Part shown: piece after piece, positions 1 through 6,938 of the stretch | How the letters are laid out: every line of letters begins with the position of its first letter | Numbering within the stretch: the stretch's first letter is position 1 | From: an uncultured Roseibium sp. | GTDB taxonomy: Bacteria; Pseudomonadota; Alphaproteobacteria; Rhizobiales; Stappiaceae | Direction: 5' to 3' | Assembly: GCF_947494555.1 (NCBI RefSeq) | Contig: NZ_CANLVF010000001.1 | Coordinates: 558,001-622,000, forward strand | Length of the DNA: 64,000 nt | Made by a program: the position numbers and the translations under genes | Notes under the pieces: model-generated | The model's input: only the letters and a program-made list of their open reading frames with translations | What the model was told of the DNA's origin: nothing | The model's database searches: none

Positions 1-1284
1 GACGGAAGAATAGCAGCAGACGCGGACCGGCTCGGTCAGGCCGAGCATCAGGGGCTTCGCCTGGCAATCATCTGCCGGACGGTGGCCGTCGGGGCGGCTT
101 TTCTTTGGGTTGGCGGGACTTGGGCCTTTACCGGCTTTTACCCGAACCCCTGGATCTTTGTCGGGCTCGGCGCGTTTACCGCAATCGGGATCGTCCACGC
201 GAGCGTTATCGGCACGCGGTTCGACAGGTGGTGGATGAAATATGCGATCTATCTGGTCGATGCGATCGGGATCTGCATGACGTTTGCATTCTTCCCGATC
301 AGCCGAAGCGGCGACGTTCCCCAGATCTTCGCCTTCCGTGCCTATGGCATCTATTACCTCTTCCCGCTGGTTGCGATGGCAACACTGTCTCTGTCGCCGC
401 GTCTGGTCCTTTGGACCGGGACCGCGGTGGTCTTGGGCTGGTGGGTGGCCTTTCTGATCGTTGTTGCCGGCATGGAGCGCACGCTTTCGTGGGGAGACCT
501 TACTCCGGGAGCCGGGTTTGACGCCTATGTCGGTGTGTTCCTGTCGCCCGATTTCATCGGCAGTGGCAACCGGGTGGAAGAAACCGGCTTTTTGTTTATC
601 GCCACTGCCATCCTTGCACTTGCTGTCGTCAGGGCGCGGCGCGTGTTCCGCGCCCAGGTGAAAGCCCAGGCAGAGCGCGAAAGAGTGGCGGCAACACTCG
701 GACGTTATGTACCTGAGGCGATCGCCAAACGCCTGATCGATGATCCCGCGGCGCTTGCTCCGCAGGAGCGACATGCGGCGATCCTGGTGATGGATATAGC
801 CGGCTTCACCGTCTATTCCGCCAGCAGGTCCCCAAGCGAGGTGATCGATCAGCTCAACACGTTCCTGGCGGGTTGCGCCGATGTCATCGCCCGTCATGAC
901 GGCGTTGTCATCCAATTTACCGGCGATGGTCTGATGGCATCGTTCGGCACGCCCATCGACAGTGCTACCCCCGAACAAGCGGCAATTAGCGCAAGCCGGA
1001 GCCTGCTCGGTGAGGCGGAACGCGCCGGCTTTGCCATCCGCGTCGGTCTTGCCGCCGGTGCAGTTGCCTCCGGCAGCATCGGCTCTTCCAACCGCCAGGC
1101 GTTCACGGTCTATGGCGACACGGTCAACCGCGCTGCGCGGCTCGAAGCCCATGGCAAGGTTCTCGGAAAAGCAGTCCTGTTGGATGAGGCCGTGGCTGCA
1201 CACGCGGGTGAGGAGCCGGTACGGTTCAGTGGTCAGGAGCTGAGAGGCATCACCGGCAAAGTGGATGTATTCGCACTTGGTTGA
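1..1284 (+). CDS. Membrane-anchored class III adenylate/guanylate cyclase (5' partial)
   Basis: This is a class III nucleotide cyclase that makes cAMP (or cGMP) from the NTP at the inner membrane. The frame is open to the first base of the window, so the true start lies upstream; a GTG at 82 is the first visible candidate but would cut into the N-terminal basic/hydrophobic stretch. About six hydrophobic segments cover the first ~190 codons, ending in a basic linker (RARRVFRAQ). The cytosolic catalytic domain starts at about residue 215 with metal-binding Asp in VMDIAGF and FTGDGLMA, and the late motif YGDTVNRAARLE. The catalytic core looks intact. It is convergent with the next gene, and a GC-rich palindrome lies just after the stop. 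Confidence 0.9.
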   Translation, partial: DGRIAADADRLGQAEHQGLRLAIICRTVAVGAAFLWVGGTWAFTGFYPNPWIFVGLGAFTAIGIVHASVIGTRFDRWWMKYAIYLVDAIGICMTFAFFPISRSGDVPQIFAFRAYGIYYLFPLVAMATLSLSPRLVLWTGTAVVLGWWVAFLIVVAGMERTLSWGDLTPGAGFDAYVGVFLSPDFIGSGNRVEETGFLFIATAILALAVVRARRVFRAQVKAQAERERVAATLGRYVPEAIAKRLIDDPAALAPQERHAAILVMDIAGFTVYSASRSPSEVIDQLNTFLAGCADVIARHDGVVIQFTGDGLMASFGTPIDSATPEQAAISASRSLLGEAERAGFAIRVGLAAGAVASGSIGSSNRQAFTVYGDTVNRAARLEAHGKVLGKAVLLDEAVAAHAGEEPVRFSGQELRGITGKVDVFALG

Positions 1285-1303
1285 GCAAATCCACCCAGCT
1301 CGA

Positions 1304-1322
1304 CCCCGGTCCTGGACCGGGG
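1304..1322. repeat. Perfect 9-bp-arm GC palindrome
   Basis: Arms CCCCGGTCC and GGACCGGGG flank a single T. It sits between two convergent genes and resembles the palindromic cores of the intergenic repeats at 2.2-5.1 kb. It could act as a transcript-end hairpin, but no T-tract follows. Confidence 0.55.
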
Positions 1323-1437
1323 CCAGATCACCTGTTTGAAATAGTTTCCGTGTTGGTTCTGAACGCCAGTGCGTTCTCTGCAGCCGCGCCTTCTTTGGAC
1401 GAGCTAATTCGCGCGACGATCAGTGACCGAAGGATCG

Positions 1438-1974
1438 TCAGCCCGGCCTGATCTCGTAGTCCTCGAGCACATGACCCGTGTCATATCGCTTCGTCCCGGT
1501 GCAGAGGAAGCTGGACCGGCTTTCCGCGCCTGCGAACAACCGGACGCCACTGCCGATCACCACCGGCGATCGTTTGAGACGGAGGCGATCGATAAGGCCC
1601 AGTTCAAGCACGGCTCCGGCGAACGACCCGCCGCCGCAAAGATAGACCGGACCTTGAGATGTCTCCTTCACCGTTTTGAGACCCTCGGGCGTCAGCGCAC
1701 GTTCAATTTCGATTTCGGTGTCTTCCGGGCATTGCAGTGACTCGGAAAAGACGATTGTTCGCATGTGCTTATAGGGATTTTGGCCCGGTTTCAGACCGAA
1801 CCTGTATCCGAATTCATATGTTGCGCGACCCATGATGGCCGTCGTGTAGTCACCCAGGCGTGCAAAGTAGTCGTCGACCACCTCTCCCTCGTGCGCAAAT
1901 TTGGATATGTCGCCACCAGGGCCCGAGATAAACCCGTCCAGCGACACGGCAACGTCGTAGATGATTGGATGCAT
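1438..1974 (-). CDS. Dihydrofolate reductase / RibD C-terminal family protein
   Basis: A 178-residue protein of the DHFR-like family related to the RibD C-terminal reductase domain. It opens with a Rossmann-like strand (VAVSLDGFISGPGG), has the central IMGRATYEFG motif and the late GGGSFAGAVLELGLIDRL segment typical of the NAD(P)H-binding part. These stand-alone proteins are cytosolic; their substrates are mostly unknown, and this is probably not the housekeeping folA. The length is normal for the family. It is convergent with the cyclase gene. Confidence 0.85.
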   Translation of the reverse strand: MHPIIYDVAVSLDGFISGPGGDISKFAHEGEVVDDYFARLGDYTTAIMGRATYEFGYRFGLKPGQNPYKHMRTIVFSESLQCPEDTEIEIERALTPEGLKTVKETSQGPVYLCGGGSFAGAVLELGLIDRLRLKRSPVVIGSGVRLFAGAESRSSFLCTGTKRYDTGHVLEDYEIRPG

Positions 1975-2220
1975 AAGATGTGCTCCGCATGTAAGTACCC
2001 AATGCCCGGCAGGGCGATTTGCTGAATGGCACTTACTTGATCATTGACGGAGCACTCCTGTGTTGAGCCGGACCCTAAAGCAGCGAAGGTTTTGCGTCAA
2101 ATGCGCGCGAACGACATCCGCAATGCCGTGTCCGAGCCCGCAGCATCAAACCGCAAGCCGCTGCTTTCTCCGACGTTTGGTTTTGCTCCCGTTCCGAGGA
2201 TGGCGCCGAGCCTGACACCG

Positions 2221-2287
2221 CGCCGGCCTTGAGACGGGGCCTGTCAGCGGTGAACCAAAGAGGTCCCGGATCGGGTCCGGGACGGCG
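2221..2287 (+). repeat. ~70-bp GC intergenic repeat, copy 1
   Basis: Two short palindromes in a fixed order: a CGGCCTTGAG-CGGGGCC type dyad, a purine-rich linker (GTGAACCAAAGAG) and a TCCCGGAT-GTCCGGGA dyad ending GACGGCG. This copy is the most diverged in its first palindrome. Confidence 0.75.
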
Positions 2288-2362
2288 CTGAATGATTGGT
2301 GAGAGGCGTGAACTCCCACAAATGGCGTGCAATGCTTTCGCCGTTGCTGCGGATTTGAGTGT

Positions 2363-2384
2363 ATCCCCGATCAAGCCGGGGATG
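2363..2384. repeat. Solo REP-like palindrome (related to the arms around the GIY-YIG gene)
   Basis: Reads ATCCCCGATCAAGCCGGGGA then TG. It matches the inverted-repeat arms at 4463 and 4814 except for one C/T loop-proximal difference, and the downstream sequence CCAAAATTGTTTGAGGCAA also resembles the flank of the right arm (CCAACAATGCTTCAGGCAA). Here no nuclease gene or second arm is present. Confidence 0.7.
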
Positions 2385-2424
2385 CCCAAAATTGTTTGAG
2401 GCAACAAGGCAGCACCTGAACGTT

Positions 2425-2495
2425 GCCGCCCCGGCCTCGAGCCGGGGACTAACGGCGTCGAACGAGAGAGGTCCCGGATCAAGTCCGGGACGGCG
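2425..2495 (+). repeat. ~70-bp GC intergenic repeat, copy 2
   Basis: Contains the CCCCGGCCTCGAGCCGGGG dyad, the linker with CGAACGAGAGAGG and the CCCGGATCAAGTCCGGG dyad, ending GACGGCG. It is followed by GGGCAAGGCATAGGAGCC, which is echoed after copies 4 and 5. Confidence 0.85.
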
Positions 2496-2596
2496 TATCG
2501 TTTACGGGCAAGGCATAGGAGCCGCCAGTCAGTCAGCTACGAACAAGTCGAAGATGCCCAACAAAGATTGCGGCAACGAAGTCCCACAGAAATGTC

Positions 2597-2667
2597 GCCG
2601 CCCCGGCCTTGAGCCGGGGCCTGCCGGCGGCGAACGAGAAACTCCCCGGATCAGGTCCGGGACGGCC
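2597..2667 (+). repeat. ~70-bp GC intergenic repeat, copy 3
   Basis: Same architecture as copy 2: first dyad around CCTTGAG, a CTGCCGGCGGCGAACGAGA linker, second dyad CCCGGATCAGGTCCGGG. With copy 2 it forms a tandem pair that is colinear with copies 5 and 6. Confidence 0.85.
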
Positions 2668-2714
2668 TGGCGGCTCGGTACAGACTTTTTCCACTCCCGA
2701 AAGGTGCAAGGAAC

Positions 2715-2757
2715 ACATCCTTCGAGACGCCGCTTGCACGGCTCCTCAGGATGAGGC
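2715..2757 (-). repeat. Intergenic repeat of the CATCCTTCGAGACGC...CTCAGGATGAGG family
   Basis: A hairpin-forming element common between alphaproteobacterial genes. It has its partner in opposite orientation 42 bp downstream at 2799-2840, so the two could pair over a longer stem. Confidence 0.75.
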
Positions 2758-2798
2758 TTTGTTTGCGGCGTCTCCGTTTTGGGGTTTCAATCACAGGG

Positions 2799-2840
2799 CC
2801 CTCATCCTGACGAAGCGCGTAAGCGCTGTCTAGAAGGATT
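2799..2840 (+). repeat. Second copy of the CCTCATCCTGA... intergenic repeat, inverted
   Basis: Reads CCTCATCCTGACGAAGCGCG and ends TCTAGAAGGATT; it is an imperfect reverse-orientation relative of the element at 2715-2757. Confidence 0.7.
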
Positions 2841-3025
2841 GGCCAGTCCTACGAATGACCGTCAACGTCACAATTGCCGCCATGTAGACGAAGAACTTGA
2901 TACAGCTGATCGTGCTGCAGAATAGTCTTTCGACCTCTCAGATTGACAATTTGACCAATGCTTTTCACTCAAAGTTTATTTTCTCCAAGTAATTCAATCT
3001 CAGATTGAAATTTCTGGAGCAACCT

Positions 3026-3547
3026 ATGTCTCTCAAAAATTACTTTGCAATTGGTTTTATGGGTGTGATCGTCTGGATTGCGTATGGCGTTTTCGAGAAA
3101 AGGCAGGCTGAAATCGCACAGGTTATCGAAGAGCATAATCTTGATGAGGTTCAACTTGCCGCCTACAAGGCCTGCGACAGTCAGATGTCCGGCAAACAGC
3201 TCAATCCGCAGAACCCGAATATCAAAGTGTTCAACGGGTCTGTGCCGATTTCCATCTGTGCCTGTCAGGCAAAGGAAATGGTCAAGGTCATGCTGCCCGG
3301 GAACTATTCGAGCCACAGGCGGATTGTGAAGTCGATCACCAACGGCGAAAAAGATACGCCCACAGAACTGATTGAAACCCAGGTGGTTGCCCGCTATTCG
3401 CCTTCGGTCGCCTTTACAAAGCTGCAGCGGTCACTTCTGGGTTGTATTTCCGACTATCGTGTAGAGCGTGAGGCGCAGCAACGGGAGACGATCCGGAAGA
3501 TCTGCAATTCTCCCAGTTCACGGGATACCCATCTGTGCCAGTCTTGA
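3026..3547 (+). CDS. Small membrane-anchored protein with paired cysteines, paralogue A
   Basis: I do not recognise the family. The 173-residue product has one N-terminal transmembrane segment (about residues 6-24) followed by a soluble, probably periplasmic, domain. Cysteines occur in KACDS, in ICACQAKEM and in the tail (KICNSP, HLCQS), suggesting disulfides or metal binding. ATG at 3026 was chosen over an in-frame TTG at 3005 because GGAG lies 6 bases before it and because it aligns with the start of the neighbouring paralogue. The gene is a tandem duplicate of the one at 3765, lying inside a cluster of intergenic repeats. Confidence 0.75.
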   Translation: MSLKNYFAIGFMGVIVWIAYGVFEKRQAEIAQVIEEHNLDEVQLAAYKACDSQMSGKQLNPQNPNIKVFNGSVPISICACQAKEMVKVMLPGNYSSHRRIVKSITNGEKDTPTELIETQVVARYSPSVAFTKLQRSLLGCISDYRVEREAQQRETIRKICNSPSSRDTHLCQS

Positions 3548-3764
3548 GATGTTGGCTGGCTGCCGTGCAGATGTGCACTGACCTGATCTAGACCGCCCAT
3601 TTGGCGCTAGGTCACCGGTCTTGTCTGCAAGAGGCCCCGAAACCAGTCCGGGACCGGGCGGTTCTCGAGCGGCGAGAACAGCTGATGCACGATCGCACCG
3701 GAGACCACGGAAAAGGCCGGGTCTTGCAAGTCTAAGATCCCATGTTGGAGTTTCGGAGATAGTC

Positions 3765-4193
3765 ATGCCCCTCAAAGGCTTTTTCGCTTTGGGTTTTGTT
3801 GCAGTGATCCTCTGGTTCGCCTTTGGCGTTTATCAGGACAGGCAGGCTGACATCGCCAGGATCATGAAGGACTACGATCTTGATGAGGCACAGTTCGCCG
3901 CTTACACGGCCTGCGATGAGCATGTGTCGGGCATGCGCCTCAAGATCACCGACAAGTCCGTGCCTGTTTCCATTTGCGCCTGTCAGGCAAAAGCGATGGC
4001 AACAGTCATGCTGTCCGGGAAATTTTCGAGCCACCAACGGGTCGTGACGTCAATGACCGACGGCGAGGAGAAGAGCGTTCCTTTTGAATTGAAGGGTGCA
4101 CACCTGCGCGCCGGTTACTCGCCGGCATCAGGCTTCAAGAAGCTGTACCTGTCGCTAACAGCGTGTATTTCCGACTACCGGGAAGACGTGTAG
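3765..4193 (+). CDS. Paralogue B of the preceding gene, ended early by an in-frame TAG
   Basis: The 142-residue product aligns with the neighbour along its length: the same N-terminal membrane segment, DLDEAQFAAYTACDE, VSICACQAKAM and CISDYRE blocks. The SD GGAG is 6 bases upstream of the ATG, exactly as in the neighbour. At 4191 a TAG stands where paralogue A has GAG (Glu), and the frame beyond it still encodes the conserved C-terminal tail to a TAA at 4266. It is therefore either a recently truncated copy, a functional short form, or a read-through product. Confidence 0.75.
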   Translation: MPLKGFFALGFVAVILWFAFGVYQDRQADIARIMKDYDLDEAQFAAYTACDEHVSGMRLKITDKSVPVSICACQAKAMATVMLSGKFSSHQRVVTSMTDGEEKSVPFELKGAHLRAGYSPASGFKKLYLSLTACISDYREDV

Positions 4194-4268
4194 GCGCTGC
4201 AGTTGGGGCAGGCCTGGCAAATTTGCGACGCCCCAAGCACACGAGATGTGAACCTGTGTCACTCGTAA
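4191..4268 (+). pseudogene. Detached C-terminal tail of paralogue B
   Basis: In frame with the gene upstream and separated from it only by TAG, this stretch encodes ALQLGQAWQICDAP then STRDVNLCHS and a TAA. Aligned without gaps to the end of paralogue A it keeps the IC..P, S.RD and LC.S positions, including both tail cysteines. Confidence 0.7.
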
Positions 4269-4354
4269 GGGGAGGCCTTTTCGGGCATGTATCTCTTTTC
4301 ATTGGATTTTCTCTGGTATCTCTTTGTTTTCTTGCACTCAAGACCTCTCCTATT

Positions 4355-4425
4355 GCCGCTCCGGTCTTGAGCCGGGGTCTAACGGCAGCGAACCAAAGAG
4401 GTCCCGGATCGGGTCCGGGAAGGCG
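4355..4425 (+). repeat. ~70-bp GC intergenic repeat, copy 4
   Basis: Begins CCGGTCTTGAGCCGGG, linker AGCGAACCAAAGAGG, second dyad CCCGGATCGGGTCCGGG. Its downstream flank (ATTGGGGCAGGGCATTGAAA) matches the flank after copy 5, then meets the left arm of the GIY-YIG cassette. Confidence 0.8.
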
Positions 4426-4462
4426 TTTTCATTGGGGCAGGGCATTGAAATCTATACTAAAT

Positions 4463-4495
4463 GTCATCCCCGACTTGATCGGGGATCCAATCCAC
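4463..4495 (+). repeat. Left arm of 33-bp inverted repeat
   Basis: Runs from GTCATCCCCGAC to GATCCAATCCAC and is the exact reverse complement of 4814-4846. Inside each arm ATCCCCGA and TCGGGGAT form their own 8-bp hairpin around a 5-base loop, so each arm is a REP-like palindrome. Confidence 0.9.
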
Positions 4496-4512
4496 CTGCC
4501 CGCATATTCAAG

Positions 4513-4800
4513 TCAGCGGTTCAGGTCTTCATAAAGCTCCCGCCACTCCCGATTAAACTTCTCAATTGTCTGCACCTTCCACGCCCTTGGCCAGCGTTTG
4601 AGACGCTTCTCGCGGGCGATGGCTGTATCCGGCGTGTCGAAGGTTTCGTAGTAAACCAAGTGGGTCACGCCATATCGTCGGGTAAACGCGCTACCAGCCT
4701 TTTCCCGGTGTTCATGCACCCGTCTTGCCAGGTCATTGGTGACACCCGTGTAAAGGGTCCCGTGCTGGCGGCTGGCGAGGATGTAGACGAAAAACGCCAT
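4513..4800 (-). CDS. GIY-YIG domain nuclease, single-domain
   Basis: A 95-residue, single-domain member of the GIY-YIG endonuclease superfamily (UrI/UvrC-type fold). Motifs in order: FVYILAS (GIY), LYTGVT (YIG), an Arg-rich helix LARRVHEHR with the catalytic Arg, the AIAREKRLKRW segment with the metal-binding Glu, and a late Asn in KFNREW. All active-site positions seem present. The founders of such small proteins are functionally uncharacterised or weakly linked to repair. The gene is enclosed by a perfect inverted repeat, 17 bases beyond its stop and 13 bases before its start. Confidence 0.9.
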   Translation of the reverse strand: MAFFVYILASRQHGTLYTGVTNDLARRVHEHREKAGSAFTRRYGVTHLVYYETFDTPDTAIAREKRLKRWPRAWKVQTIEKFNREWRELYEDLNR

Positions 4801-4813
4801 ACCCGGTTGTTGC

Positions 4814-4846
4814 GTGGATTGGATCCCCGATCAAGTCGGGGATGAC
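4814..4846 (-). repeat. Right arm of 33-bp inverted repeat
   Basis: Runs from GTGGATTGGATCC to CGGGGATGAC, an exact reverse complement of the left arm. The match stops sharply at both ends. Confidence 0.9.
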
Positions 4847-4886
4847 CAACAATGCTTCAGGCAAAGCAGTCACTTCAAAAATGTTT

Positions 4887-4956
4887 CCGCCCCGGCCTTG
4901 AGCCGGGGCCTAACGGCAGCGAACCAGAGAGGTCCCGGATCAAGTCCGGGACGGCG
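4887..4956 (+). repeat. ~70-bp GC intergenic repeat, copy 5
   Basis: First dyad CCCCGGCCTTGAGCCGGGG, linker GCAGCGAACCAGAGAGG, second dyad CCCGGATCAAGTCCGGG. Followed by GATTGCGGCAAGGCATTTGA, similar to the flank of copies 2 and 4. Confidence 0.85.
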
Positions 4957-5055
4957 CATCGATTGCGGCAAGGCATTTGAGCCACTCAGTCAGTCTTCCT
5001 GGACAAAATTAGGGATGACCAATGTGTTTGCGGAAATGAGACCGCCCAAAACGTT

Positions 5056-5126
5056 GCCGCCCCGGCCTTGAGCCGGGGCCTGCCAGCGGCGAACGAGAAA
5101 GGTCCGGGATAAAGTCCGGGACGGCG
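5056..5126 (+). repeat. ~70-bp GC intergenic repeat, copy 6
   Basis: First dyad as in copy 5, linker AGCGGCGAACGAGAAAGG, second dyad slightly changed (TCCGGGATAAAGTCCGGGA). Copies 5-6 with their flanks are colinear with copies 2-3, implying duplication of a ~310-bp block. Confidence 0.85.
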
Positions 5127-5198
5127 CAAGAGTGAAGGTTTGGAGCCCGTGCGCTCGCGTTTCGGGTCGTTCAGAAACAGCCGCGTTCCTATTGTGCC

Positions 5199-5221
5199 GG
5201 GCAAACTTAAGGAGTTTGCCC
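5199..5221 (+). promoter_or_regulatory. Hairpin presenting or hiding the Shine-Dalgarno of the MFS gene
   Basis: Perfect 9-bp arms GGGCAAACT and AGTTTGCCC surround TAAGG. The AAGGAG ribosome-binding core (5209-5214) lies half in the loop and half in the 3' arm, and the proposed TTG start follows immediately after the stem. It could be a translational switch or an operator; the pairing is certain, the role is inferred. Confidence 0.55.
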
Positions 5222-6433
5222 TTGTCCACCATTCACCGCCTGACAGGTGCGGCCTACGGGATGCACTTTGCTGATCAGATTGCGCTCGTTTCCGTTCCGC
5301 TCGTCGCTGTCCTGGCCTTTGGGGCATCGCCTGAAGTCATAGGTGTTCTCGTCGCCTGCCAGTCAGCGGCTCATCTGATCGGCTCGATGCCCTTCGGTGT
5401 CCTTATCGACCGAAAACAGTTGCGTTCCCTTGCCATTACATCAGCTTTGACGTCCGTGGCAGGTTTTGGCGGGGCTGTTGCAAGCATTTTGTCCGGGACT
5501 GTTTACTGGTTTGGCGTTGCGATTACCTTGGCCGGGTTTGGTGTGGTCCTGTTCGGCCTGACGGCTCTTTCCATAGTGCCTCGAGCAGTCTCTCCTCTAC
5601 ATTTGGCCAGGGCAAACGCCAGTATCGAGATCCCGCGTGCCATCAGCTCCTTCGCTGTCCCGCTGGCCGTTGGCCTCGCCATCGACAAAGCGCCTGCCTC
5701 ATTTATATTCGCCGTTGCCTGCGCCGCATCAGCTGTTGCCGTGGTGGCATCGGTGTCTCTGCCGAAGTTCGATATTGTGCAAAAGCCGGCGTCAAGAGTT
5801 CTCCCGCAGATCGTGGAGGGTGCTCGGTATGTTGTCCGGCATCGGCTGCTGCTGCCTATCTCGCTTTGTGCGGTTTTCTGGAATCTCGCCTTCGCGGCGC
5901 TGCTGGTCATCATGGTCCCCGCGATAAAGGAGATTTATCGCCTTGATCCGGGAGCATTTGGCATCTGTCTCGCTGCATTTGGATTGGCTGCCATTTTGGG
6001 GAGTTGGCTGGCGGGCCGTTTTTCAAATCGGATCTCGCCTTCAGTCATCCTGCTGTTCGGGCCGGGGAGTTCGGTGCTTGCGGCTTGCGGTCTGCTTGCG
6101 ATCCAACCGGGGACGCAGGAATTCTGGCTTTACGCCGCTTTCTTCCTCCTCGGCTTTGGGCCGTCGATGTGGCTCGTCGTCCAGAACTCGGTTCGTCAGC
6201 TCGTCACGCCGCCTGCGATGCTCGGACGGGTGAATGCGGTCATCCAGACGGCCATCTATGGCATAAGGCCACTGGGCGCGCTTCTTGGAGGTCTTGTGGC
6301 AGGTTCCGCCGGCCCACAGGCCGGGCTTGTTTTCGTGGCAATTGCCTATCTTGCGTCATTTGCCGTTTCGGTCTTCAGCGGTCTCCGGTCGGTCACCAGC
6401 TTCGGGTCCCTGGGGTTGCCCTCTAGCGACTGA
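5222..6433 (+). CDS. MFS transporter, probable drug/metabolite exporter
   Basis: A 403-residue major facilitator superfamily protein with about 12 hydrophobic segments. The loop after the second helix reads GVLIDRKQLRS, the MFS motif-A position (G-x-x-x-D-R-x-x-R/K). The overall pattern matches MFS proteins of the enterobactin-exporter-like group, but the substrate cannot be read. TTG at 5222 was preferred because AAGGAG ends 7 bases upstream and the protein then starts just before the first helix; a longer GTG-initiated frame from 5132 would run through repeat DNA. Confidence 0.85.
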   Translation: MSTIHRLTGAAYGMHFADQIALVSVPLVAVLAFGASPEVIGVLVACQSAAHLIGSMPFGVLIDRKQLRSLAITSALTSVAGFGGAVASILSGTVYWFGVAITLAGFGVVLFGLTALSIVPRAVSPLHLARANASIEIPRAISSFAVPLAVGLAIDKAPASFIFAVACAASAVAVVASVSLPKFDIVQKPASRVLPQIVEGARYVVRHRLLLPISLCAVFWNLAFAALLVIMVPAIKEIYRLDPGAFGICLAAFGLAAILGSWLAGRFSNRISPSVILLFGPGSSVLAACGLLAIQPGTQEFWLYAAFFLLGFGPSMWLVVQNSVRQLVTPPAMLGRVNAVIQTAIYGIRPLGALLGGLVAGSAGPQAGLVFVAIAYLASFAVSVFSGLRSVTSFGSLGLPSSD

Positions 6434-6459
6434 GCCGGCCGTTCGAGAAAACGCTGTTG

Positions 6460-6834
6460 TCAGTCTTCCTGAGTCGAGATCCACCAGACGATGCCGTTCG
6501 GGTCGGCGATCCCGCCGCGATAGTCGCCATCGCTGGAGCGGCTCATCTCCTGGACGATCTGACCGCCCGCCTCAACGGCCTTTGCAAATGCGGTGTCGGC
6601 ATCTGCGACATAGACATGCACATGAGCAGCGACGGTTTCCGGCATTTCGCCGAGCATGATGACGGTATCGTCGAGACGCGCCTCGGCATGCTTGATCCCG
6701 GCACCGCCTTCCCGGGTGTGAATGCGCAGCCGGGTGGCCAAGAACGCATGCTCCAGAAACCGAAGCGTCGCTTCGGCATCGCGCACGATCAGATAAGGGC
6801 TGGCGGACGTATAGCCGTCGGGTTTCCAGGACAT
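6460..6834 (-). CDS. VOC-superfamily (glyoxalase/bleomycin resistance-like) protein
   Basis: A 124-residue vicinal-oxygen-chelate protein similar to the PhnB/YdcI-like group: ASPYLIVRDAEATLRFLEHAF at the start, ARLDDTVIMLGEM in the middle, a DADTAFAKAVEAGG helix and the end DPNGIVWWIST. Two beta-alpha-beta-beta-beta modules fit the length. Members bind a metal and small molecules or act as single-domain enzymes; the substrate here is unknown. It is convergent with the MFS gene, only 26 bases away, so the two likely share a termination zone. Confidence 0.85.
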   Translation of the reverse strand: MSWKPDGYTSASPYLIVRDAEATLRFLEHAFLATRLRIHTREGGAGIKHAEARLDDTVIMLGEMPETVAAHVHVYVADADTAFAKAVEAGGQIVQEMSRSSDGDYRGGIADPNGIVWWISTQED

Positions 6835-6938
6835 GGGGAGAAGTTAGCACGCTGTGTCGATGGGTAAAAAGGGACTTTGCAGCGCGGTCGTTTTTTTACG
6901 GTGTTCTTGAAAACCTCGTTCATTTGCATTTGTATGTT

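Larger units (their letters stand above)
1975..3025. other. 1-kb repeat-rich intergenic region
   Basis: No gene is supported here. The stretch holds three copies of the ~70-bp GC repeat (2221, 2425, 2597), a REP-like palindrome (2363) and an inverted pair of a second repeat family (2715 and 2799). Open frames across it are translations of the repeats and are best ignored. The last ~150 bases before the gene at 3026 are AT-richer and probably carry its promoter. Confidence 0.7.
4463..4846. mobile_element. Candidate GIY-YIG cassette bounded by a perfect 33-bp inverted repeat
   Basis: A 384-bp unit consisting of two identical inverted arms and one small nuclease gene filling most of the space between. 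The left flank is the tail of repeat copy 4 and the right flank leads into copy 5, so the unit sits at a junction between repeat units. A related palindrome without any gene is at 2363. I infer a mobilisable or repeat-maintenance cassette; no target-site duplication is obvious. Confidence 0.5.

Noticed and set aside
2363-5126. CRISPR array
   Set aside because: Repeat copies are irregularly spaced, palindromic at two sites and separated by hundreds of bases, with no cas genes.
2044-5327. Many open frames across the repeat region (for example 2075-2482, 2359-2754, 4324-4845, 4986-5327)
   Set aside because: They are translations of the GC repeats and their flanks, giving recurring GPDPG/SRGLTA-type strings, with no SD and no family.
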